Below are positions 45,059-52,771 of a stretch of DNA of 64,000 bases, one piece after another (position 1 is the stretch's first letter; each line of letters opens with the position of its first letter). The DNA comes from Kocuria soli (GTDB lineage: Bacteria > Actinomycetota > Actinomycetes > Actinomycetales > Micrococcaceae). The notes under the pieces are model-generated. The model was not told where the DNA came from, did not search any database, and worked only from the letters and a program-made list of their open reading frames with translations. The stretch is from the NCBI RefSeq assembly GCF_003797835.1, contig NZ_RKMF01000007.1:62001-126000 (forward strand). Reading direction: 5' to 3'. Position numbers and translations under genes: made by a program.

Positions 45059-47275
45059 TCAGAGTGCCCTACCCAACACAGCCGATACCATCACCACATG
45101 GCTCAGAAGTTCTCCGTGAACCGGTGTGGCGCCGCCGTTGCCGCCCACGTAGAGGTTCCAGCCATCGGAGGTCGCGATCACGCCGACGTCCTTGGCCCGG
45201 GCTTCCGCACACTCGCGGGCACACCCGGAAACCCCCATCTTGAACTTGTGTGGCGAGCGCAAACCGCGGTAGCGCAGTTCCAACCGGATCCCCATGCCTA
45301 CGGAATCCAGCACGCCGTACCGGCACCACGTCGACCCCAGGCAGGACTTCACGTTGCGCAGTGCTTTGCCGTAGGCCTGTCCGGACTCGAAACCCGCCTC
45401 GACCAGGTCCTTCCAGATCTCGGGCAACTGCTCCAATCGCGCGCCGAGCATGGTGATCCGCAGGGCCCCCGTGAGTTTGGTGTAGAGGCCGTACTTCTTT
45501 GCGATCTCGCCCAGGACGATCAGCTTGTCGGGGGTGATCTCACCACCGGGCATCCGGGGGACCACCGAGTAGGTCCCGTTGCGTTGCATGTTGGCCAGGG
45601 CGCGGTCATTGGTGTCCTGCAGTCCGCTGCGGCCTGCGTCCAGGACGTACTGTGCCCGCTGTGAGGCCAGGATCGAGGCCACCGCCGGTTTGCAGATGTC
45701 GCAGCCCAGGCCGGTTCCGAACCGTTCCAGCACGGCGTCCCATGAGTCCAGTTCCAAGGACCGGACCGCCTCGAAGAGCTCTGGCCGCGAGAGCTCGAAA
45801 TGCTCGCACAGTGCGGTGGAGACCTCCAGGCCGGCCTTGGCCAGTTCCTGGTCGAGGGTCTTCTTGAGCATGGGCACACACGAACCGCACTGGGTCCCGG
45901 CCCGTGTACAGGTCTTCAACTCGGAGATCTCGTGCACGCCGCAGGCGACGGCACTGCGCACGTCACCGAAGCTCACCCCGTTGCAGGAGCAGAGTTCGGC
46001 GTCGTCCGGAAGCTCGGAATCCGGGGCTTCCCCGCCCGCGGCCGAGAGGTACTGCCCGGGTTCCGCGGGGAGGTCCCGGTCCAGCAGGGGGCGCAGGGAC
46101 TGGTAGGGCGAGGCGTCGCCCACGAACACCCCACCCAGAAGGGTCCTGGCGTCGGAGGTGGTCACGATCTTCTGGTACAGGCCCCGGGCAGGATCGGCGT
46201 AGACGATCTCCAGGCAGCCCTCGGCCTCCCCGTAGGCGTCACCGAAGGAGGCGACGTCCACGCCCGAAAGCTTGAGCTTGGTGGCGGTGTCGAACCCGTC
46301 GAAGCGCGAGGAACCACCGGCCAGCCGGTCGGCCACGATCTCGGCCATTGCGTTGGCCGGGGCCACCAGGCCGACGCATTCGCCGTCGAAACTGGCCACC
46401 TCGCCGATCGCCCAGACGTGCTCCGCCGAGGTCCGGCAGGCGTCGTCGATGACGATGCCGCCGCGTGGCGCCGTGGTGATCCCACAGTTGTGGGCCAACC
46501 GATCACGGGCGCGGATGCCCGTGGAGACCACGACCATGTCAGCGGCCAGTGCGGCGGACTCGGCGAACTCGACGGCGGCGATCTCGTTGGTCTTCTTGTC
46601 CAACGTGATGCCAGAGGGGCGTTCTCCCATGTGCAACGCCACACCGCGCTGGGAGATCAGGGCGTTGAGTGCCTGGCCTGCGCCCTGGTCGAGCTGAGCG
46701 TTCATCAACCACTGACGTGAGTGCACCACGGTGGCCTCGGCTCCGAGCTCCTGGAGCCCACCGGCGGCCTCCAGGCCCAGCAGACCGCCACCCACCACGG
46801 CTGCCTTGGGCGGGCGGCCCAGGGCGGTGCGGAGCCGACGGACCTCGGCCCGGACGGCGGCGACATCCTCCAGGGTCCGGTAGACGAAAGCGCGGTGGGC
46901 GCCGGGGATGTTCAGCCGCGCGGCATCCGATCCCGTGGCCAGGACCAACTCGTCCCATTCGACACTGTGCCCCGTGTCCGTGCGAAGCGACCGGGCACCG
47001 GGGTCGATCTCACGAACTTTGCATCCGGTCCGCAGCGTCACCCTGGGGTCCGCCCAGATCGCCCCGGATCCCAGGGTGAGATCCACGTGTTCAGGCAGTG
47101 CCTTGGACAGCTGCACCCGGTCGTAGGGCAGGTGCGGCTCGTCGGCGAAGACTTCCACCGTCACGTGGTGGTCCTGCGCGCTGAGCACGGCTTCGACGAA
47201 GCGGTGGGCGGCCGGCCCGCCTCCGACGACGGCGATGCGCTGGGGGTTGCTCGGTGTGAACGGCGATCGGGCCAC
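45059..47275 (-). pseudogene. Second nitrite reductase large subunit, 3'-truncated
   Basis: 738 residues remain from a NirB paralogue clearly diverged from the copy at 29151-31784. Present are VVGGGPAAHRFV, VVGGGLLGLEAAGGL, CSCNGVSFGDV, CTRAGTQCGSC, CLGSTWCRYGVLDS and GCARECAEA, so FAD/NAD, [2Fe-2S] and siroheme-cluster cysteines are retained. Homology ends at GGNGGATPVH. After that come about 18 unrelated residues (GELLSHVVMVSAVLGRAL) from island DNA, and about 150 C-terminal residues of the siroheme domain are lost. Probably inactive. The [4Fe-4S] ligands survive but the domain is incomplete. It is divergent from its own nirD at 47570. Confidence 0.88.
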
Positions 47276-47569
47276 GAGTGTCTCCTCGTTCGGAACCAGT
47301 GCAGCGGGCCGGTGTGCGGTGGCATCACGGACGACGGCACGAGATTGTGGACTAAAGGCTGGACTTCACCGTAGGAAGAGGCCTTTGCCCTGGCCTTTCA
47401 CCTCTGTTGCGGTCGTGTTGCAAAGTGCCGCACACGGGTGACACCCGAGGTGAGATCGCCGTCGCCCACTTGCAACACGGCCGAGAACGTCGTGAAATCC
47501 GCCCGCGGCACAGTGGAACGCGAGAGTCCGGGGTGCGTGCCCCGGACCCGGCCCGGAACGGAGATACCC
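47276..47569. promoter_or_regulatory. Divergent nirB2/nirD2 promoter region with inverted repeat
   Basis: 294 bases between divergent starts. GTGTTGCAA (47415-47423) and TTGCAACAC (about 47470-47478) form 9-bp inverted arms about 46 bases apart, a candidate paired operator. A CGGAGATA ribosome site fixes nirD2. The nirB1/nirD1 region lacks these boxes, so the two pairs may be regulated differently. Confidence 0.5.
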
Positions 47570-48052
47570 ATGTACGACGCCACGACGATCAGCCCGGTGC
47601 CCGGCGGTGTCGGGCTCGATCTGCCGCAGATCCCGCCTGACCCATGCGAGGAGGGGCCCAACCTGCGCGATCCGCGGCCTGTCAAGGGACGTGCGGTCGA
47701 CATCTGTGCGCTGCGGGACCTCGAGCCAACGGTGGCGGTCGCCGCCCGCGTCGACGGTGTTCAGGTTGCGCTGGTGCGCATGCCGGACGACACCGTGTAC
47801 GCGGTGGACCATCGCGATCCGCGAACCGGGACGTGCACCATGGCGCGCGGCATCGTGGGTTCCAAAGGCGATGAACCCACCATCGCGGCGCCGCTGTACA
47901 AGGAGGTCTATTCGCTGCTCAGCGGCCGCTGTCTCTCCGATACCGGCCACAGCCTGGTGACCCACCCCGTGGAGGTCCGCGACGGCCGGGTCATGGTGCT
48001 CGCGAGGCAGTGGGGAACCGCAGAACACCGGCCGTCGTCGATCACTGCGTGA
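47570..48052 (+). CDS. nirD: Nitrite reductase small subunit, second copy
   Basis: ATG 47570 (MYDATTISPVPGGVG) with a GGAG site 7 bases upstream. The frame is open earlier but without a ribosome site. 160 residues: a Pro/Gly-rich N-terminal extension of about 45 residues absent from the first copy, then the NirD fold (VDICALRDLEPTVAVAARV, VALVRMPDDTVYAVDHRDP, AAPLYKEVYSLLSGRC). It was partnered with the now truncated NirB2. It might still assemble with NirB1, which is inference. Its end overlaps the convergent AsnC-family gene by 11 bases. Confidence 0.9.
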   Translation: MYDATTISPVPGGVGLDLPQIPPDPCEEGPNLRDPRPVKGRAVDICALRDLEPTVAVAARVDGVQVALVRMPDDTVYAVDHRDPRTGTCTMARGIVGSKGDEPTIAAPLYKEVYSLLSGRCLSDTGHSLVTHPVEVRDGRVMVLARQWGTAEHRPSSITA

Positions 48053-49031
48053 CCACCTGACCCGTGGCCCGGGAGTCCTCGCGCAGCAGCCATCCCATGC
48101 GTTTGTGGGTGCGGACCCCGACGTCGGACTCGACCACCTGCACGCTGGACGCGGCGGACTGCAGCCCCGACTCCACGCCCAGCACGGCCTCCGGGGAACG
48201 CAGCCACAACAAGAAGGTGAGATTGGTGTCGCCCGTGGTCGAGGCGCACAACCGCAGGGTTCGGAAACCTCGCAGGTACTCCACGGCGGACTGCAGCTGG
48301 CCCGGTGCAACGCGCACGTACCACTGGCAGGCCACGGGGTACCCGGAGAACTCCTGCGCGAGCTCGCAGCGCAGATGGACCAAGCCGGTTTCGACGGCCA
48401 GCCGCAGATGCCGCATGGCGGTGGTCGGGTGGCTGCCCGTGGCTTCGGCGATCTGGGCACTCGTGGCGCGCCCGTCGTTCTGCAGGACCCGCAGGAGGGC
48501 ATCCATGGCGGGGGGAGTGCTCCCGGGTTCCCGCGTGGCCCGCGGATGGAAGGCCTGGAGGTCGCGTTGCTGCTGGGCGCTCAAGACGTCCAGCCGCAGG
48601 TGGTTGCCGGTCACGAACAGTCGGGTGACCACGTTCATGCGCACCCGGGCCACCCCGGGATCCTGGCGCACGGCGGCTAGCACGTCGCGGGACATCTCCT
48701 GCCAGGAACGCGCCAAGGCCGTGAGGCGCAGGTCCCAGTCGCGGGCGGATTCCTCGACCGTCGCGATCGGAGCCATCGCGCACAACCGCCCCAGAACCTC
48801 CTCCCTGCGCCCGGGCAGACACTCGACGCCGATGAACGCCGCGCACCCGTCCCCGCCCACGGTCCCCGCGTGGGCGGTGACCCAGGTGTAGCCCTCGGTG
48901 CGCAGACGCTCCCACCGTGCGGCCAAAGTGGCCGGGTGGCGTCCCAGAATCGCGGACAGCTGCGTCCATGTGGCGCGCGGAGCGATCTGAAGCGCGTGGA
49001 CCAGTTCCAGGTCCTCGGCGGGAAGTTCCAT
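48042..49031 (-). CDS. AsnC/Lrp-family regulator, double-length
   Basis: 329 residues, about twice a standard Lrp. Two AsnC-type HTH domains are seen (about 5-50, ELVHALQIAPRATWTQLSAI; and about 180-225, LLRVLQNDGRATSAQIAEAT with HPTTAMRHLRLAVETGLV). Each is followed by a RAM-like ligand domain (the first around 60-150, the second around 235-320). Actinobacteria often carry such fused regulators. It is divergent from the DUF5058-membrane protein-M20 operon across 123 bases, the usual arrangement for an Lrp-type activator or repressor of a neighbouring amino-acid or peptide-related unit. The effector is unknown. Confidence 0.88.
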   Translation of the reverse strand: MELPAEDLELVHALQIAPRATWTQLSAILGRHPATLAARWERLRTEGYTWVTAHAGTVGGDGCAAFIGVECLPGRREEVLGRLCAMAPIATVEESARDWDLRLTALARSWQEMSRDVLAAVRQDPGVARVRMNVVTRLFVTGNHLRLDVLSAQQQRDLQAFHPRATREPGSTPPAMDALLRVLQNDGRATSAQIAEATGSHPTTAMRHLRLAVETGLVHLRCELAQEFSGYPVACQWYVRVAPGQLQSAVEYLRGFRTLRLCASTTGDTNLTFLLWLRSPEAVLGVESGLQSAASSVQVVESDVGVRTHKRMGWLLREDSRATGQVVTQ

Positions 49032-49154
49032 GCACGATCCTTCATAAATGGCCGGTTCTCATGCAGTAAATCAGAAAAATCAGCGCAAAGTGATGTGCAG
49101 CACACCAGTCTCGCCGTCAGGAATCACCCGAACACCCATCCGACCGGAGGCCCC

Positions 49155-49910
49155 ATGATTCAGCGAGCAGTGGACGGATCGTCCACGGAGATACTGGAGG
49201 TGGCCAATCTCCCCGTGCTGTGGATCTGCGCGTTGGGAGTCTTCGCCGTCATCATCGTCCAGTCCGTGATTTACATCCGAGCCGCCAGGGTGGCCGCCCC
49301 CGCGGGCGGCATGAGTCGGAAGGAACTCAACACCTCCTTCCGGGCCGGGGCCGTCTCAGCCATCGGACCCTCCCTGGCCGTCGCGCTGGTCGCCATCGCA
49401 CTGTTGGCGGTCTTCGGCGCTCCCGCCGTGCTGGTCCGGATCGGACTGATCGGGTCGGTGTCCTTCGAGACCGGGGCCGCCAGCATTGCCGCCGGAACCA
49501 TGGACGCCGAACTGGGTGGGCCCACCTACACGCAGGGCGTGTTCGCGGTGGCCTTCATGGCCATGAGCCTGGGCGGGTCCATGTGGATGATCGCCACGTT
49601 GATCATGACGCCCCTGCTCAAGCGCGGTGACGTCAGCCTGCGGAAGGTGAACCCGGCGATCATGACCGTGGTGCCGGGGGCAGCCCTCCTGGCGGCGTTC
49701 TTCGCCCTGGGCCTGGGGGAGTTGCCCAAATCGGGAAACCACGTCGTCGCGTTCCTGACCTCCGCGCTGGCAATGGCCGCGTGCCTGGGGGTGGCCCACG
49801 TCCTCAAGCGCCAGTGGATGAAGGAATGGTCCCTCGGCATCGCCATCCTCATCGCACTGATCGTGACCTACTTGGTCGTCCAGTCCGGTGCCTTCCCCGT
49901 TCCCGCCTGA
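49155..49910 (+). CDS. DUF5058-family membrane transporter
   Basis: Start at ATG 49155 (MIQRAVDGSSTEILEVAN) with a CGGAGG site. 251 residues, 7 or so TM helices. It matches the DUF5058 plan, with FRAGAVSAIGPSLAVALVAI, a GSVSFETGAAS motif and TQGVFAVAFMAMSLGGSMWM. These proteins commonly neighbour a second membrane protein and an M20-type amidohydrolase and are thought to import a small amide or peptide-like compound. That function is inference. First gene of a three-gene operon opposite the AsnC-type regulator. Confidence 0.8.
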   Translation: MIQRAVDGSSTEILEVANLPVLWICALGVFAVIIVQSVIYIRAARVAAPAGGMSRKELNTSFRAGAVSAIGPSLAVALVAIALLAVFGAPAVLVRIGLIGSVSFETGAASIAAGTMDAELGGPTYTQGVFAVAFMAMSLGGSMWMIATLIMTPLLKRGDVSLRKVNPAIMTVVPGAALLAAFFALGLGELPKSGNHVVAFLTSALAMAACLGVAHVLKRQWMKEWSLGIAILIALIVTYLVVQSGAFPVPA

Positions 49911-49937
49911 CCGGGACCCAGTCACAGAGGAGCAGAC

Positions 49938-50678
49938 ATGACCTCCACCGCTTCATCCACCGGCGCCCGGGCCGAGTCCCAGGGCACGGCAGACCTCGAA
50001 CAGTTCGACCGCACGACGGCGCGCTGGGGTCGCCTGACCATGATTGCCGGGATGTTCTTCGCGCTCGCGGGCCCCGCCTACCTGGTGTTCTTCAGCGGCC
50101 TGGACGTGGACCACGGCCGGATCTGGGTCGCCCTGCTGGCCATTGCGGGAACCTTCGGAGTCCTGTGGGTGGTCGAGCCCCTGACGTACTACCCGATCCT
50201 GGGCCAGGCCTCGATGTACCAGGCCTTCATGATCGGCAACATCTCCAACAAGCTCCTGCCCTCCGCCCTGGTGGCCCAGGCCGCCGTCGACGCCAAAGCG
50301 GGTACCCGCCGCGGAGAGTTGGCCGCCGTCATGGCCATCAGCGGTGCCGCAGCGGTCCACCTGCTGTCCCTGCTGATCTTCGTGGGCCTGCTGGGCACCT
50401 GGTTGGTCCAGGCCGTCCCGCCCGAGGTGATCGCCGTGGTGCAGGTGTACATCCTGCCCTCCGTGCTCGGCGCGGTCCTGGTCCAGGCCATCGTGACCCT
50501 CAAACAGTGGCGAGTGGCCCTGATCGCTGGCCTGGTCTCCGCGGCGGTCGTGTTCCTGCTGCTCCCCGCGGTACCTCAGTTGGCCTTCTTCGGCACCGCG
50601 CTCGCCGTCGTGGTGACCGCCGTCCTGGCCTGGCTGCTGCGATCCAGGAATGACGACGGGGCGACGACGGAGATCTGA
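49938..50678 (+). CDS. Membrane protein partnered with DUF5058 transporter
   Basis: 246 residues, ATG 49938 with a GAGGAG site. A polar N-terminus of about 30 residues is followed by 6-7 TM helices. LTYYPILGQASMYQAFMIGNISNKLLPSALVAQ (about 85-117) is the most distinctive conserved-looking part. It starts 27 bases after the DUF5058 gene. The pair probably form a two-component permease. No ATPase or binding protein accompanies them. The 100-base gap that follows is a Thr/Asp/Pro-coding-like low-complexity tract. Confidence 0.72.
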   Translation: MTSTASSTGARAESQGTADLEQFDRTTARWGRLTMIAGMFFALAGPAYLVFFSGLDVDHGRIWVALLAIAGTFGVLWVVEPLTYYPILGQASMYQAFMIGNISNKLLPSALVAQAAVDAKAGTRRGELAAVMAISGAAAVHLLSLLIFVGLLGTWLVQAVPPEVIAVVQVYILPSVLGAVLVQAIVTLKQWRVALIAGLVSAAVVFLLLPAVPQLAFFGTALAVVVTAVLAWLLRSRNDDGATTEI

Positions 50679-50780
50679 CCACCCTCGTCCACATCACCGC
50701 CACTGCCACCACTGCCGCCACGACCGATACCGACCCCGAAGCCGCAACCGACCCTGACACCGACACCAGGAGACCCCACG

Positions 50781-51998
50781 ATGTCCGTCCCCACCCTGAC
50801 CGAGGCCCAGACCGAGACTCTGCACCGGACGTATCGCCACCTGCACCAACACCCGGAGCTGTCCATGCAGGAACACCGGACCGCGGAGTTCATCGAGAAC
50901 CGTCTCGCGGAGCTGGGCGTCGAGAGTTTCCGCTGCGGTGGGACCGGTGTGGTCGGTGTGATCCGCAACGGGGACGGCCCCGTCGTCGCCTTCCGCGCCG
51001 ACACGGACGGCCTCCCGCTGCAGGAGGACACGGCCCTTGAGTACGCGAGCACCGCCACCGGGAACCTGCCGGACGGGACCGAGGTCCCGGTCATGCACGG
51101 CTGCGGGCACGACACCCACATCGCCTGTCTCCTGTCGGCCACGGAAGTTCTCCTGAGTGCACGGGACACCTGGGCTGGAACGCTCGTCCTGATCTTCCAA
51201 CCCGGGGAGGAAACCGCGGCGGGCGCCCGCGCCATGGTCGACGACGGACTCTGGGACAAGGCTCCCGTTCCGGAGGTCGTGTTCGGCCAACACGTCATGC
51301 CGGTGGAATCGGGCACGCTCACCTACTCCGTGGGGGACGCCCTGGCCATGTCCGACTCCTGGAAGGTCACCGTGCGCGGCAAGGGCGGGCACGGCTCACA
51401 ACCGCAGGACTGCGTGGACCCGATCGTGCTCGGCGCGTTCATGGTCACCCGCATCCAGTCCGTGGTCGCGCGGGAGGTCGATCCGCGGGAGTCCGCGGTC
51501 GTGACCGTCGGCAGCTTCCACGGCGGGCTCAAGGAGAACATCATCCCGGCCGCGACCGAGTTCACGCTCAACGTGCGCAGTCTGGATCCAGCCACTCGCG
51601 ACGTCGTCCTCGGTGCCCTGCGTCGCATCATCATGGCGGAGGCCCAGGCCTCCGGGGCGCCGGAGGAGGTGATCGAGGAACTCTCGCACTTCCCGCGCAC
51701 CTTCAACGACCCCGCCGCGACCGCGGAGGTGGTCCGCGGGTTCGAGGCGGAATTCGGCGCCGACCGCGTGGTGGAGTCGGCACCGCTCATGGGATCGGAG
51801 GACTTCGGTGCGCTCGCGGAGGCCATCGGGGTGCCGTCGGTGTTCTGGATGTTCGGTGCGCACGACCGCGGTGTCCTGGACTCGCAGGAACCGACGCCGG
51901 TCAACCACTCGCCGTTCTTCGCCCCGGTCGAGGAGCCCACCCTCAGTACCGGAGTGCGGGCGGCCACCACGGCGATCCTGAGCCGGTTGGGGAACTGA
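50781..51998 (+). CDS. M20-family amidohydrolase (N-acyl amino acid / peptide-type)
   Basis: 405 residues; ATG 50781 with AGGAG. M20D dinuclear-zinc hydrolase: HLHQHPELSMQEHRTAEFI, FRADTDGLPLQE, the metal-binding HGCGHDTHIACLL, and FQPGEETAAGARAMVDDG with the catalytic Glu pair. GQHVMPVESG, the lid-domain KGGHGSQPQDCVDP and GSEDFG near the end complete the set. It cleaves amide bonds of N-acyl or N-acetyl amino acids or related amides in the cytoplasm. In the operon it follows two membrane proteins that probably import its substrate. Confidence 0.93.
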   Translation: MSVPTLTEAQTETLHRTYRHLHQHPELSMQEHRTAEFIENRLAELGVESFRCGGTGVVGVIRNGDGPVVAFRADTDGLPLQEDTALEYASTATGNLPDGTEVPVMHGCGHDTHIACLLSATEVLLSARDTWAGTLVLIFQPGEETAAGARAMVDDGLWDKAPVPEVVFGQHVMPVESGTLTYSVGDALAMSDSWKVTVRGKGGHGSQPQDCVDPIVLGAFMVTRIQSVVAREVDPRESAVVTVGSFHGGLKENIIPAATEFTLNVRSLDPATRDVVLGALRRIIMAEAQASGAPEEVIEELSHFPRTFNDPAATAEVVRGFEAEFGADRVVESAPLMGSEDFGALAEAIGVPSVFWMFGAHDRGVLDSQEPTPVNHSPFFAPVEEPTLSTGVRAATTAILSRLGN

Positions 51999-52024
51999 CC
52001 GCCCAGGGATTCAGCTCAGGGGAT

Positions 52025-52720
52025 TCAGGCGCCCTCTGTGGGCCCTTTGCGCCGGCGGGACTTGGGGAACGCCGGGGCCTTGGGCAACCGGACCTCCAGG
52101 CTGCCCACCCCGGGCAGTCGCCACCCGCGACGTCGCGCGACGACCGTCAGCAGGGCGGCCGAGACGATGGCCACCGCCATGCCCCACGTGGGGTGGGTCA
52201 TCCGGTAGAGGATGACCATTTCGATGCTGGCCACCAGGGCGCCGGTCGCGTAGAGGGTGTTGCCGCCGAAGATCTGGGGAACCCGGCCGACCGACATGTC
52301 GCGGATCATGCCGCCGCCCACCGCGGTGATGACGCCGATCATGAGGGCGGGCAGCCAGCTGAGGCCGACGCTCAACGCCTTCGCCGTGCCGGTGGCGGCC
52401 CAACACCCCAGGGACAGGGAGTCGGCCACCACCAGCACGCGAAGCGCCCACTTGCCACGGAAGTGCAGCAGAAAGGCCACGACCGCACCCACCAGGGCCG
52501 TTCCCAGGTACGCCGGATTGGTCAGGGCCACGGGGAAGCCGACCTGCAGCAGCACGTCGCGCAGCATGCCGCCGCCCAACCCGGACATGACGGCAAGGAA
52601 CATGAACCCGATCAGGTCCATCTTCAACTGGCGCGCGATGGCCCCGCCCAGAATGGCGTTGGCCAACACACCCAGGAGGTCCACGGTGTCGAAGACCAGT
52701 TGTGGGTCGAGTCTGTCCAT
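52025..52720 (-). CDS. TRIC-type cation channel family protein (UPF0126)
   Basis: 231 residues, seven hydrophobic segments in two inverted halves, each with the diagnostic glycine motif: MSGLGGGMLRDVLL in the first, AVGGGMIRDMSVG in the second. This is the bacterial trimeric intracellular cation (TRIC) channel family. The C-terminus is basic. It is convergent with the M20 gene (26-base gap) and about 50 bases downstream of the phosphohexomutase stop on the same strand. Confidence 0.9.
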   Translation of the reverse strand: MDRLDPQLVFDTVDLLGVLANAILGGAIARQLKMDLIGFMFLAVMSGLGGGMLRDVLLQVGFPVALTNPAYLGTALVGAVVAFLLHFRGKWALRVLVVADSLSLGCWAATGTAKALSVGLSWLPALMIGVITAVGGGMIRDMSVGRVPQIFGGNTLYATGALVASIEMVILYRMTHPTWGMAVAIVSAALLTVVARRRGWRLPGVGSLEVRLPKAPAFPKSRRRKGPTEGA

Positions 52721-52771
52721 CGGGGCGTCAGGTACCGGTCGGCCGGTGGGATCGTCGATCTGTCAGGCGCA

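Larger units (their letters stand above)
37386..45115. other. Foreign conflict/mobility island between IS element and nirB2
   Basis: A block of genes unrelated to nitrogen metabolism lies between the right IS repeat and the point where nirB2 loses homology (about 45112-45118). It carries TA-like, CHAT/AAA+, LRV, recombinase and Abi genes. Codon use is looser (more A/T at third positions) than the flanking nir genes. Both flanking metabolic genes are truncated toward it. The left limit is exact, the right limit is good to about 10 bases. No direct repeats at the ends were found. Confidence 0.75.
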
